DNA of 25,847 bases from Flavobacteriaceae bacterium. Lineage in GTDB: Bacteria; Bacteroidota; Bacteroidia; Flavobacteriales; Weeksellaceae. Within the stretch, counting starts at the first letter, position 1, and each line of letters starts with the position of its first letter. Location: NCBI GenBank assembly GCA_031273305.1, contig JAISSC010000080.1:1-25847 (forward strand), read 5' to 3'. Under the pieces are notes generated by a model, which was not told the DNA's origin, searched no databases, and saw only the letters and a list, made by a program, of their open reading frames with translations. Shown piece by piece: positions 1-7,108 of the stretch. Both the position numbers and the translations under genes were made by a program.

Positions 1-643
1 AAATTATATAATCCTTGATGCTTGATGATTCTATGTCAATTTTTTTATTACTTAATAACCACTCACCCCTAAGATTATAAGGGTATAGATCCCCAAAATC
101 TACGGTGAATGATATGATCTTTTTTTTATTGTCGAGACTATCAATCTTATTAAACACTCTGTTTTCTTTAATATTGGATTTAACAACCTTATTTTTGGAT
201 AAAGAGATATAATATTCAATTATACCATCAGTAAATGCTTGTGGAGTGTTATCAATTAATTGATATGAAACAAAATAGCCCTCCAAAACCAAGTATTCTT
301 GCTTTTTTCCTGTTACGACTACTTCATCAAGCTCTTTGCCGGGAGTCAAATAATTTGTAGGATTTATTTTAAGGTTATTCCAGACTATTTTTTTTGGTAT
401 AAAATCGGAATGTGCAATTTCAACCGTATCGGAATCCGCAATCTTAAACTCATTGCTTATATCTGAAATATCAATATTCCCGTTGATGTCACTCACTCCA
501 AGAATTACACCTTTATTAGAAAATAAGGTTACATTTGAAATAGGATTATGAGTTAACTCGTTGATAAATTTAACCTGAGAATTTAACATTAAACTGTTTA
601 ACACTAAACAGTTTAATAAGAATATGAACTTTATTTTTTTCAT
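1..643 (-). CDS. Secreted carboxypeptidase-regulatory-like domain protein (partial, 3' end beyond window)
   Basis: The frame is open from an ATG at 643 down to base 1, giving 214 codons without a stop; the C-terminus lies outside the window. Residues 1-22 form a signal peptide (lysines, then a Leu/Asn-rich stretch ending in NSQ). Residues 23-110 resemble the small beta-sandwich 'carboxypeptidase regulatory-like' domain that begins many secreted Bacteroidota proteins. Then comes the segment DEVVVTGKK, similar to the TonB-box-like stretch after such domains in SusC proteins, and a region with LEGYFVSYQL. The protein at 773-1900 has the same order of parts (KEIEVVG, then VEAYVRNY), so I read the two as diverged tandem paralogues. 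Function is not known; an outer-membrane or secreted structural role is only inferred. A decayed GG-leader gene lies just upstream. Confidence 0.7.
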   Translation of the reverse strand, partial: MKKIKFIFLLNCLVLNSLMLNSQVKFINELTHNPISNVTLFSNKGVILGVSDINGNIDISDISNEFKIADSDTVEIAHSDFIPKKIVWNNLKINPTNYLTPGKELDEVVVTGKKQEYLVLEGYFVSYQLIDNTPQAFTDGIIEYYISLSKNKVVKSNIKENRVFNKIDSLDNKKKIISFTVDFGDLYPYNLRGEWLLSNKKIDIESSSIKDYII

Positions 644-655
644 AATTTAATATTT

Positions 656-710
656 TTAAACAAGACTGCCTAAATCTTCTACTGAGTTCCTGCAAATTTA
701 ATTTTTTTTG
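656..710 (-). pseudogene. Relic of a GG-leader peptide gene
   Basis: Plus-strand bases 681-704 match bases 1998-2021 (inside the intact leader-peptide gene) at 22 of 24 positions. Read on the minus strand they encode KLNLQELS, identical to the intact leader. A two-base loss then shifts the frame; after the shift the reading is VEDLGSLV followed by a stop at 658-656. No ATG is in frame upstream (a TAA lies there), and the GG site and core peptide are absent. It sits immediately upstream of the partial gene at 1-643, the same relative place the intact peptide gene has before the gene at 773-1900. Confidence 0.6.
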
Positions 711-772
711 TTACAACTGAATGATGAATTATTAAAGATAAACTTTAAATAATGTAATAATTACCATGTTCT

Positions 773-1900
773 TTAAAGTTCAATCATGTTTTTTAACTTC
801 TCCTTTATAGATAATGGCAGACTTTCCATATAATTGACCCAAAATTCATCTTGGTAAGAACTTTTATCGGGTGAATATTTTCGTTTTTTTATTGTCTTTA
901 CCTCATCCGATTTAATATACTTATAGCGTAAAATTATTACATCTGAAAATTTCTCAATAATATTAAAAGAATCATCTTTTTTATGTTTTATTAAAACTTT
1001 TTGATAACGATTTTTTGATATTAATCTTTTCATTTCCGGAGTTTCAAGAAAAGTATCAAAATCCGGACTGTCATGACTTTCAGTTATAACATCTTGAAGG
1101 AATTGTACCCTATATCCTAAAAAATTATGAATTACTGTATCTCCAATAGCTTTGTCTAAGTCTAACTGAACTCTAAGTATATCATTTTTTAGATGAATAT
1201 TACCTACAATTGAATCAGTGTATTTTTTAAGATATATTACGCTATCTTTTATTTGAATCAGATTTTTTTGGGTATTTAAAACGGAATTAGGTTGAAAGGT
1301 TGGTATATTGACATTTGAAATTGATAAGTCCAACCATCTCTTTTTATTTTTTTGGTTGTAGTAGGGGGATAAAACTCTATATTCCTTTAAAAAAAGGGTT
1401 ACATTATTTTCTTTGGAGTTAGGAGGAGGTACAACACAATCAACGATAGCATCTACATATCCCGTTAAGGAATCGGCTTCCATAATATAATTTCTTACAT
1501 AGGCTTCCACTACCAGAGCTTTATTTCCTAAGCTATTTCCGACTACTTCTATCTCTTTTAAACCCGTGTATCTTCGTTCTAACACAATAGAAATATTTTG
1601 CTTTGAATTATCAATATAAAGCGTTTTTTCTATAAAATTAGGAGAAAATAATCTTATTGAATCTTCTATATGTTTTATAGTTGCAGACCCGTCATAAGAA
1701 GAGGTAGAGATTAGTGCACCTGTATTTTTATTAAATATCTTAACAGATTGAATCGGATTGTCTTCTTCATCTACAATTTTAATATTTACTTGTGAAGATA
1801 AATATTGACTAATAAACAATAGACTGCTAAAAATTAGCAGCCTAAAGAGTTTAAAAACATAAATCGTTACCACTTTCGCTTCCGCTACTGTAACTGTCAT
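773..1900 (-). CDS. Secreted carboxypeptidase-regulatory-like domain protein
   Basis: A protein of up to 375 residues. An N-terminal signal peptide (hydrophobic LLIFSSLLFISQYLSSQ, about residues 20-37) is followed by a beta-sandwich of about 75 residues (NIKIVDEEDNPIQSVKIF...) typical of carboxypeptidase regulatory-like domains, then a KEIEVVG stretch and about 250 residues I do not recognise. No catalytic motif is visible, so it is probably a structural or binding protein exported across the inner membrane. The ATG at 1900 has a purine-rich AAGAAGG just before it, but a GTG at 1873 would give a tidier signal peptide. With the ATG start the gene overlaps the upstream GG-leader peptide gene by 50 bp (23 bp with the GTG), which suggests coupled translation. 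It is a tandem paralogue of the gene at 1-643. Confidence 0.75.
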   Translation of the reverse strand: MTVTVAEAKVVTIYVFKLFRLLIFSSLLFISQYLSSQVNIKIVDEEDNPIQSVKIFNKNTGALISTSSYDGSATIKHIEDSIRLFSPNFIEKTLYIDNSKQNISIVLERRYTGLKEIEVVGNSLGNKALVVEAYVRNYIMEADSLTGYVDAIVDCVVPPPNSKENNVTLFLKEYRVLSPYYNQKNKKRWLDLSISNVNIPTFQPNSVLNTQKNLIQIKDSVIYLKKYTDSIVGNIHLKNDILRVQLDLDKAIGDTVIHNFLGYRVQFLQDVITESHDSPDFDTFLETPEMKRLISKNRYQKVLIKHKKDDSFNIIEKFSDVIILRYKYIKSDEVKTIKKRKYSPDKSSYQDEFWVNYMESLPLSIKEKLKNMIEL

Positions 1901-2033
1901 AACCTTCTTTTATAGTTATTCCAAATACCTTAATGGTTAAACTATTCCAAAAATGTCTTAACCAGCCTCCTCCCTCTGTGTTTACTAATTCTTCAACACT
2001 AAGTTCTTGCAAATTTAATTTTTCTAAATTCAT
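1851..2033 (-). CDS. Double-glycine leader peptide (bacteriocin-like or signalling precursor)
   Basis: A 60-residue peptide starting at the ATG at 2033; a TTG three codons upstream is a less likely start. Residues 1-22 (MNLEKLNLQELSVEELVNTEGG) are a classic GG leader: an amphipathic LxxxELxxEEL helix ending in GG, of the type cut by C39-peptidase ABC transporters. The putative mature part begins GWLRHFWNSL, is rich in aromatic and hydrophobic residues in its first half and in Ser/Gly/Asp in its second, and ends in NDLCF with one cysteine. No transporter or modification enzyme is in view; it may lie left of the window. The 3' end overlaps the start of the downstream secreted-protein gene. Whether it is a toxin, a signal or a modified natural product cannot be told from sequence. 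Confidence 0.7.
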   Translation of the reverse strand: MNLEKLNLQELSVEELVNTEGGGWLRHFWNSLTIKVFGITIKEGYDSYSSGSESGNDLCF

Positions 2034-2151
2034 GATGATCAAATTTTTTGTTAAACTTTATTTAAAATATCGTTATAATTTTCGCGAAAAATTATAAGAC
2101 AAAGGTTGGGGTAAAAATCCTGTTTTTCTAATGTTTTTAAGATTAAATTAT

Positions 2152-2159
2152 TATATTTG
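2152..2159 (+). promoter_or_regulatory. -7 element of the XRE regulator gene
   Basis: TATATTTG matches the Bacteroidota primary sigma factor -7 consensus TAnnTTTG exactly and lies 19 bp before the ATG at 2179. No clear TTTG -33 box is seen at the usual distance. Confidence 0.5.
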
Positions 2160-2178
2160 CGACTAAATTATTTCTATT

Positions 2179-2541
2179 ATGACTAATGCAATTGGAGAAA
2201 ATATTAGGAGATTTAGAGAATTACGAGGATATTCTCAAGAATACATGGCTCATGAATTGGATTTAACGCAATCTGCATACGGAAAGATTGAGAAAGAGAC
2301 GGTTAAGATAACTGTTGACCGATTACAAAAAATAGCGGATATTTTAGAAGTTGATTTAGCTAATCTTATTAACTCTAAAAATCAGAATATATTCAATCAG
2401 TACAATAATCAAATAGCTAACGCCAATGGACATGTTGAAAATCAATACCTTGAAAAAACAGAGGCATACGAGAAGCTCATTAAATCTTTGGAGGCTCAAA
2501 TAGCTCTTTTGCAAAAGTTATTGGAGAAAAGTAAACTCTAA
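2179..2541 (+). CDS. XRE-family helix-turn-helix regulator with C-terminal coiled coil
   Basis: A 120-residue protein. Residues 4-65 form a Cro/C1-type HTH (IGENIRRFRELRGYSQEYMA, then LDLTQSAYGKIEKE, then LQKIADILEVDLANLI). Residues 66-90 are an Asn/Gln-rich linker and residues 92-120 a predicted coiled coil (LEKTEAYEKLIKSLEAQIAL), probably for dimerisation. This architecture is common for small regulators in Bacteroidota accessory regions. It is divergent from the GG-leader gene across a 145-bp intergenic region, so control of that peptide gene and/or autoregulation is plausible. It is convergent with eutC (14 bp between stops) and no terminator is visible between them. Confidence 0.85.
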   Translation: MTNAIGENIRRFRELRGYSQEYMAHELDLTQSAYGKIEKETVKITVDRLQKIADILEVDLANLINSKNQNIFNQYNNQIANANGHVENQYLEKTEAYEKLIKSLEAQIALLQKLLEKSKL

Positions 2542-2555
2542 TTCTCTCGGTTTAA

Positions 2556-3353
2556 TCATCTCGTTATCAGACTATTAGGCTTTACAATCAAATATTGTGA
2601 AGGATCATCGCTTTGGTCTTTCAGGTGTATTCCTGTGGTTTTCAGGGAAAAAGCATGTTCTATTAACCATGCTAACTTGAAGGCAGATTTCAGGTAATCT
2701 AGTCCTTCGGGGCGGATGTTGGAAATGCAATTTCGTTCCGAGTCAAGTTTCCCTATTGCAGGGTTCCATGTTATATAAACCCCCAAACTGTCCGGCGAGG
2801 ATAGTCCCGGTCTTTCTCCAATCAATACAACGACTAATTTAGCTTTCAATATTTCCCCTATCTCATCCCCCAAAGCCACCCTTGATTGTTCAGCCAGCAC
2901 AATGGGAGCCGGCGATAAATTCAGTTGGGAGATATAAGGGATTAAATTTTTCAACAGGGGAGCAGCCTGTTTGTGCACAGCTTTGGAAGAAAGTCCGTCT
3001 CCTACGACAATTACTATATCCACAGGCAGATTACTTTCAGATTGCAGGAGGTCTTTACTCTCTTCCGAAAGTTGCCTTCCCAAGTCGGGGCGGGTGAGGT
3101 AGACCATCCTGTTCTTTGCTGCACTTGAGACCTCAATAAGAGGCAACCCGATTTCCTCTATTTGTTCTTTGAGCATTTTCTTATCAAAAGGCTGATGAAC
3201 CGCATCTTTGGCTTGTGCATGAGCCAGACTGAATTTCAGCAATTCCCGCGTGGGAAGGCTGACGCCCGTACGTCCGAGAGCTATTCGGGCACCGGTAAAT
3301 TCTCGTAAAAACGACCATGAATTTTTTTCGATTTGTACACCGGTAATTTCCAC
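2556..3353 (-). CDS. eutC: Ethanolamine ammonia-lyase small subunit
   Basis: A 265-residue protein, close to the usual length. EutC pairs with EutB and helps form the adenosylcobalamin pocket of the lyase that converts ethanolamine to acetaldehyde and ammonia. Visible family motifs: TGARIALGRTG near residue 20, LAHAQAKDAV near 44, VYLTRPDLGRQL, the Rossmann-like VVGDGLSSKAV, LIGERPGLSSPDSLGVY and ERNCISNIRPEGLDY. About 20 residues after the last conserved block (TTGIHLKDQSDD...) extend the C-terminus. It is the last gene of the operon, 18 bp after the kinase gene, and is separated from eutB by two genes, whereas eutB and eutC are usually adjacent. It is cytosolic; no microcompartment-targeting N-terminal extension is evident. 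Confidence 0.93.
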   Translation of the reverse strand: MEITGVQIEKNSWSFLREFTGARIALGRTGVSLPTRELLKFSLAHAQAKDAVHQPFDKKMLKEQIEEIGLPLIEVSSAAKNRMVYLTRPDLGRQLSEESKDLLQSESNLPVDIVIVVGDGLSSKAVHKQAAPLLKNLIPYISQLNLSPAPIVLAEQSRVALGDEIGEILKAKLVVVLIGERPGLSSPDSLGVYITWNPAIGKLDSERNCISNIRPEGLDYLKSAFKLAWLIEHAFSLKTTGIHLKDQSDDPSQYLIVKPNSLITR

Positions 3354-3371
3354 GTTAAATTTTTTTAATAA

Positions 3372-4364
3372 TTAATTGTATTTAGTTAAATATTTTTCTG
3401 CTAAATTTATGCTTCCGTCTGCGTATCCGATGCTTAGTTCTTTAACAGGATCACTGTCGCTGTGGCTGGTCAACCATGCCAGCAGTTGCAATCGGCGTTG
3501 CATAATGAACGTATCAATTTCGTCGAGGTCGGTTTTTAATATAGGCTCTATCTTCTGGTAACCGATAAGCCAGTTTTCTATTAATTTCTCGGTGATGGGT
3601 TTAGCCTCGATGAAACTTACGGCAGATGCAAGGTCGTGCATGAACCATCCGAATCCGCAATCATCAAAATCTATTACCTTGATTATATCGTCCTCGATAA
3701 GTAGATTTGCCAGACGCAGGTCGGCATGTATCAATCCGAAGTTATGTTTGTTTTTTCCGTATTTTTCCAATCTTCCTTTTATCACGGCAGACGTTCGTTC
3801 TAACAGTTCCTTATCCTTCTTTGTCAGGTCTCTGGCGGCTTGCCATCGTCCCCAACGAGGATTGCTTCCGAGCATGGTATCATAATCCCAAACAAAACGG
3901 CTGAGCCTGTCGGCATGGTTCCACATTTTTGCATGCTTGTGGAGGTATGCCGTTGTTTCACCTAACCTGACAAAATGATTAACTATGGTCGCTTCATCTG
4001 TTTCGTCGGGAATTTTACCTTCTAAAAACTCATATAAGATACATACATAAGTATCATTTATCATCCAACTGCGAATCAGTTGGATATAACTTCCGTTAAG
4101 TCCTTTGATAGGGTCGGCTACGATCAGAGGCGTATAACTTTTTATCTCTTTCAGCCATAGCAGTTCAGAATCGAGTTCTTCTATAGTATGGTATCCCGGT
4201 CTGCTGATGCGCAGTACCGTTTTTTTGCCTGTTTTCTCATCTTGTATAAGATAAGTAATATTTTCGGAAAGTTGTAGCAGTTCAGCTTTGCAGGTCTTTT
4301 CCAAGCCATATTTTTTTAAAGCATCCTGAGCGAAACTATCAAATATATCTTTGTGTGTAAACAT
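3372..4364 (-). CDS. APH-type kinase, putative amino-alcohol (ethanolamine) kinase
   Basis: A 330-residue aminoglycoside-phosphotransferase-fold protein. Residues 34-54 (SENITYLI ... TVLRISRP) hold the nucleotide-binding beta strands with the Arg/Lys motif. HADLRLAN at 213-220 is the catalytic loop (D215, N220), and IDFDD at 231-235 supplies the metal-binding Asp. The family (COG2334-like) includes SrkA/RdoA, homoserine kinase II, choline/ethanolamine kinases and human hydroxylysine kinase HYKK. It lies between eutC and a class-III PLP enzyme, with 18- and 26-bp gaps. In animals HYKK partners a phospho-lyase of the same PLP fold (PHYKPL, relative of ETNPPL). I therefore infer phosphorylation of ethanolamine or a related amino alcohol. 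An antibiotic-resistance role is unlikely from context. Substrate is unproven. Confidence 0.72.
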   Translation of the reverse strand: MFTHKDIFDSFAQDALKKYGLEKTCKAELLQLSENITYLIQDEKTGKKTVLRISRPGYHTIEELDSELLWLKEIKSYTPLIVADPIKGLNGSYIQLIRSWMINDTYVCILYEFLEGKIPDETDEATIVNHFVRLGETTAYLHKHAKMWNHADRLSRFVWDYDTMLGSNPRWGRWQAARDLTKKDKELLERTSAVIKGRLEKYGKNKHNFGLIHADLRLANLLIEDDIIKVIDFDDCGFGWFMHDLASAVSFIEAKPITEKLIENWLIGYQKIEPILKTDLDEIDTFIMQRRLQLLAWLTSHSDSDPVKELSIGYADGSINLAEKYLTKYN

Positions 4365-4390
4365 GTAATTTTAGTTTTATTGATATAATA

Positions 4391-5650
4391 TTATTCTATT
4401 GCGGATAAGATAGACGTCTCTGCCTGCCTGATTCCTATACTCATACGTTCCAATAGTTCATCACAATATTCCTTTGTGCATAAGATACCCGGTTTAAATT
4501 GCAACACACTGTTGTCCAGCATTGAATAGATTGCCCAAACTCCGTTTTCAAACAGATGTTGCATTACGGGTATAGCTCCCTGCGTTCCGTGGAAAACCAG
4601 TCCCATAATAGTACCATTCTGGCGGATTTCCAGAAATGTATCAGGGTTTTCAGACTTAATTCTTTCTAATCCTTCTCGTAAGTATCGGGATACAAAAGCA
4701 ACATTTTCGATAGTTTCCTTTCGTTGCAGTATCTCCAATACTTTCAGGGCGCATATACAACCCAGTTCTGTTCCTCCGAAAGTGGACATATGTGCACTTC
4801 CGTCTATCCGAAGCCATGAAGAGGCTTTTTCATTCATAATTACCGCTGAAATAGGATAAATACCGCCACTAAAGCCTTTTGATGTGACTATCATGTCGGG
4901 AATTACATCGTAACCGGTTATTGCCCACATTGTTCCGCTTCGTAAAAGCCCTGTTTGCACCTCATCGGCAATATAGAGCGTTCCGTATTTCTCGCATAAT
5001 TTCTTTACTGCCGGTAAATATCCCGGTTTAGGCATCGGAAATCCATAAGTTGCCGGGATGGTTTCCATAATGACACATGCCGCATCTCCTTTTGCCAAAG
5101 CCTGTTCCATCGCATCAATATCATTGAACGGCACTTTGGTGTTTTCATTTTCTCCCCGCTCTGCAAGAAATAGTTTGGAAAAACGCTCGGCTCCCGCAGA
5201 AACGGCTAACCCTGTGTGTCCGTGGTAACAGTTTTTGACCGAGATGATCTTTTTCCGTCCGGTAGCACAACGTGCGCTTTTTAGGGCTAGGTCAACAGCT
5301 TCCGCACCGCAGGCTCCGAATATGGCATGGTTCAACCCTTCGGGAGAAACGCCTGCCAGTTCTTTTGCCAATGCAGCCTTCAATGGCGATGGAAAATGGT
5401 GGTTCCCGATGTCATAATTTTCCGTTCCTTTGATAAGGGCTTCGATAATTTCGGGATTTCTGTGTCCTAAACTGAAAGTTCCCCCGTTGATATGTACATC
5501 CATCAATCGTTTTCCGTCCATATCCCAGAAGTAATATCCTTCCCGTTTACCCATTACAAAGTCGATGTTCAAATTTTGCCATTCCATTGTCTTACCACTG
5601 TTCCAATATGTTATGGAATCTGCTATCACTTGTTGTTTTTGGGTGCTCAT
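4391..5650 (-). CDS. Class-III PLP enzyme, putative amino-alcohol-phosphate phospho-lyase
   Basis: A 419-residue fold-type I PLP enzyme of the class-III aminotransferase family. Visible: the PLP-phosphate loop GACGAEA (112-118), YHGHTG (142-147), the cofactor Asp in ADEVQTG (228-234), the Schiff-base lysine K258 in TSKGFSGG, and FGGTELG (291-297). Where typical class-III transaminases have an Arg in an LRFxPPL stretch to hold the substrate carboxylate, this protein reads LQFKPGI with Q384, suggesting a substrate without an alpha-carboxylate. Together with the adjoining kinase and eutBC, this fits an ETNPPL-like enzyme: phosphoethanolamine to acetaldehyde, ammonia and phosphate. The gene starts 21 bp after eutB. 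The alternative is an omega-amine transaminase. The fold is sure, the reaction inferred. Confidence 0.7.
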   Translation of the reverse strand: MSTQKQQVIADSITYWNSGKTMEWQNLNIDFVMGKREGYYFWDMDGKRLMDVHINGGTFSLGHRNPEIIEALIKGTENYDIGNHHFPSPLKAALAKELAGVSPEGLNHAIFGACGAEAVDLALKSARCATGRKKIISVKNCYHGHTGLAVSAGAERFSKLFLAERGENENTKVPFNDIDAMEQALAKGDAACVIMETIPATYGFPMPKPGYLPAVKKLCEKYGTLYIADEVQTGLLRSGTMWAITGYDVIPDMIVTSKGFSGGIYPISAVIMNEKASSWLRIDGSAHMSTFGGTELGCICALKVLEILQRKETIENVAFVSRYLREGLERIKSENPDTFLEIRQNGTIMGLVFHGTQGAIPVMQHLFENGVWAIYSMLDNSVLQFKPGILCTKEYCDELLERMSIGIRQAETSILSAIE

Positions 5651-5671
5651 AATTTCTTTATTTTATATTAT

Positions 5672-7051
5672 TTAAGTTTGTTGATTCATTAAGCCGATAA
5701 GAGGATGGGTATCCGATTTAAGCAGATTTCCTTTAACATCGGTTAACTTCATGTTTTTCAGCCATTTACTAAATTCAGGTGCGTGTTTCAATCCCAGCAG
5801 TTCCCTTATGTATAGGGCATCGTGGAAAGAATTGCTTTGATAGTTCAGCATAATGTCATCAGCTCCCGGAACGGCTATCATAAAGGTTAGTCCTGCGGCA
5901 GCCAAAAGGGTCAGGAGATTATCCATATCGTCCTGGTCGGCTTCTGCATGGTTGGTGTAGCATACATCGCACCCTAAAGGAACCCCAAGCAATTTACCAC
6001 AAAAATGGTCTTCCAGTCCGGCGCGTGTGATTTGTTTTCCATCGTAGAGATACTCCGGCCCGATAAATCCTACTACCGTGTTAACCAGCAAAGGCGAAAA
6101 TCTTCGGGCAACGGCATAAGCACGTGCTTCACAGGTTTGTTGGTCCACTCCGTGATGACCGTTGGAAGAAAGACAACTTCCCTGTCCGGTTTCAAAATAC
6201 ATAACATTGTTTCCTACGGTTCCCCTCCGGAGGCTTAGTGCCGCCTCATGGGCTTCTTCCAGCATGGAAAGGTTGATGCCGAATCCTGTATTTGCTGCTT
6301 CCGTACCGGCGATAGATTGAAATACAAGGTCTACGGGAACATTGTTGTTTATCATCTCAATAGTGTTACTGACATGGGTCAATACACAGGATTGAGCGGG
6401 GATTTCATAGTGGTGAATAACTTCATCCAGCATATAATTCAGCTTTTTGAGCAGAGGCAGGCTATCACTTGCAGGATTAATCCCGATTACGGCATCTCCG
6501 CTTCCATACATCAGACCGTCAATGATGCTTGCGGCAATGCCTTTCAGGTCATCGGTCGGGTGGTTGGGTTGCAATCGGACACTGAAATGTCCGGGCAAGC
6601 CGATGGTATTTCGGAAACGAGTGATTACCCTGCATTTTTTTGCAACAAGAATTAAATCCTGATTTCTCATAATTTTGCTTACTGCCGCCGCCATTTCGGG
6701 GGTAATTGCCGGTGCGATATAACTCAGCGTATTGTTGTCTACATCCTCACTTAACAACCAGTTCCTGAAATCTCCAACAGTGAAATGACTGATGGATGAA
6801 AAAACTTCTTTATCATGGGTATCTATAATAAGCCTCGTAACTTCATCTTCTTCATAAGGAATCAACATTTCTTCCAGAAAAATTTTGAGCGGAAGGTCAG
6901 CCAGTGTCATTTGGGCAGCAATGCGTTCTTCCATACTTTGAGCGGCAATACCTGCAAGATGATCGCCTGAACGCTCAGGGGAAGCCTTTGCCATAAGTTC
7001 TTTTAGGCTATTGAAAGAATATACTGTATTTCCGATGATAGTTTTGTACAT
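5672..7051 (-). CDS. eutB: Ethanolamine ammonia-lyase large subunit
   Basis: A 459-residue protein of full family length (E. coli EutB is 453). It forms the TIM barrel where adenosylcobalamin radical chemistry turns ethanolamine into acetaldehyde and ammonia. Active-site residues known from E. coli EutB are present: Arg159 and Gln161 in VRLQPNHP, Asn192 in IGINPASDS, Glu287 in YFETGQGS and Asp362 in GCDVCYTNHAEADQ. The enzyme therefore looks active. It lies 57 bp after the permease gene and 21 bp before the PLP-enzyme gene, all on one strand. EutA, which normally replaces damaged cobalamin, is not found in the window. Confidence 0.96.
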   Translation of the reverse strand: MYKTIIGNTVYSFNSLKELMAKASPERSGDHLAGIAAQSMEERIAAQMTLADLPLKIFLEEMLIPYEEDEVTRLIIDTHDKEVFSSISHFTVGDFRNWLLSEDVDNNTLSYIAPAITPEMAAAVSKIMRNQDLILVAKKCRVITRFRNTIGLPGHFSVRLQPNHPTDDLKGIAASIIDGLMYGSGDAVIGINPASDSLPLLKKLNYMLDEVIHHYEIPAQSCVLTHVSNTIEMINNNVPVDLVFQSIAGTEAANTGFGINLSMLEEAHEAALSLRRGTVGNNVMYFETGQGSCLSSNGHHGVDQQTCEARAYAVARRFSPLLVNTVVGFIGPEYLYDGKQITRAGLEDHFCGKLLGVPLGCDVCYTNHAEADQDDMDNLLTLLAAAGLTFMIAVPGADDIMLNYQSNSFHDALYIRELLGLKHAPEFSKWLKNMKLTDVKGNLLKSDTHPLIGLMNQQT

Positions 7052-7108
7052 TTTTCCGTTGAGTTTCTTCCTGATTTAAATATTTAAATAATTAATGTGA
7101 AATATTCT

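Noticed and set aside
3372..4364. Aminoglycoside resistance phosphotransferase
   Set aside because: The fold is shared, but its operon position between eutC and a PLP enzyme argues for a metabolic amino-alcohol substrate.
4391..5650. Call of acetylornithine or 4-aminobutyrate aminotransferase
   Set aside because: The usual carboxylate-binding Arg segment is changed to LQFKPGI, and neither arginine nor GABA genes are nearby, while a kinase and eutBC are.
6248..6655. 135-codon plus-strand open frame inside eutB
   Set aside because: It is antisense to a well-conserved enzyme, has no family motif, and its composition mirrors eutB codons.
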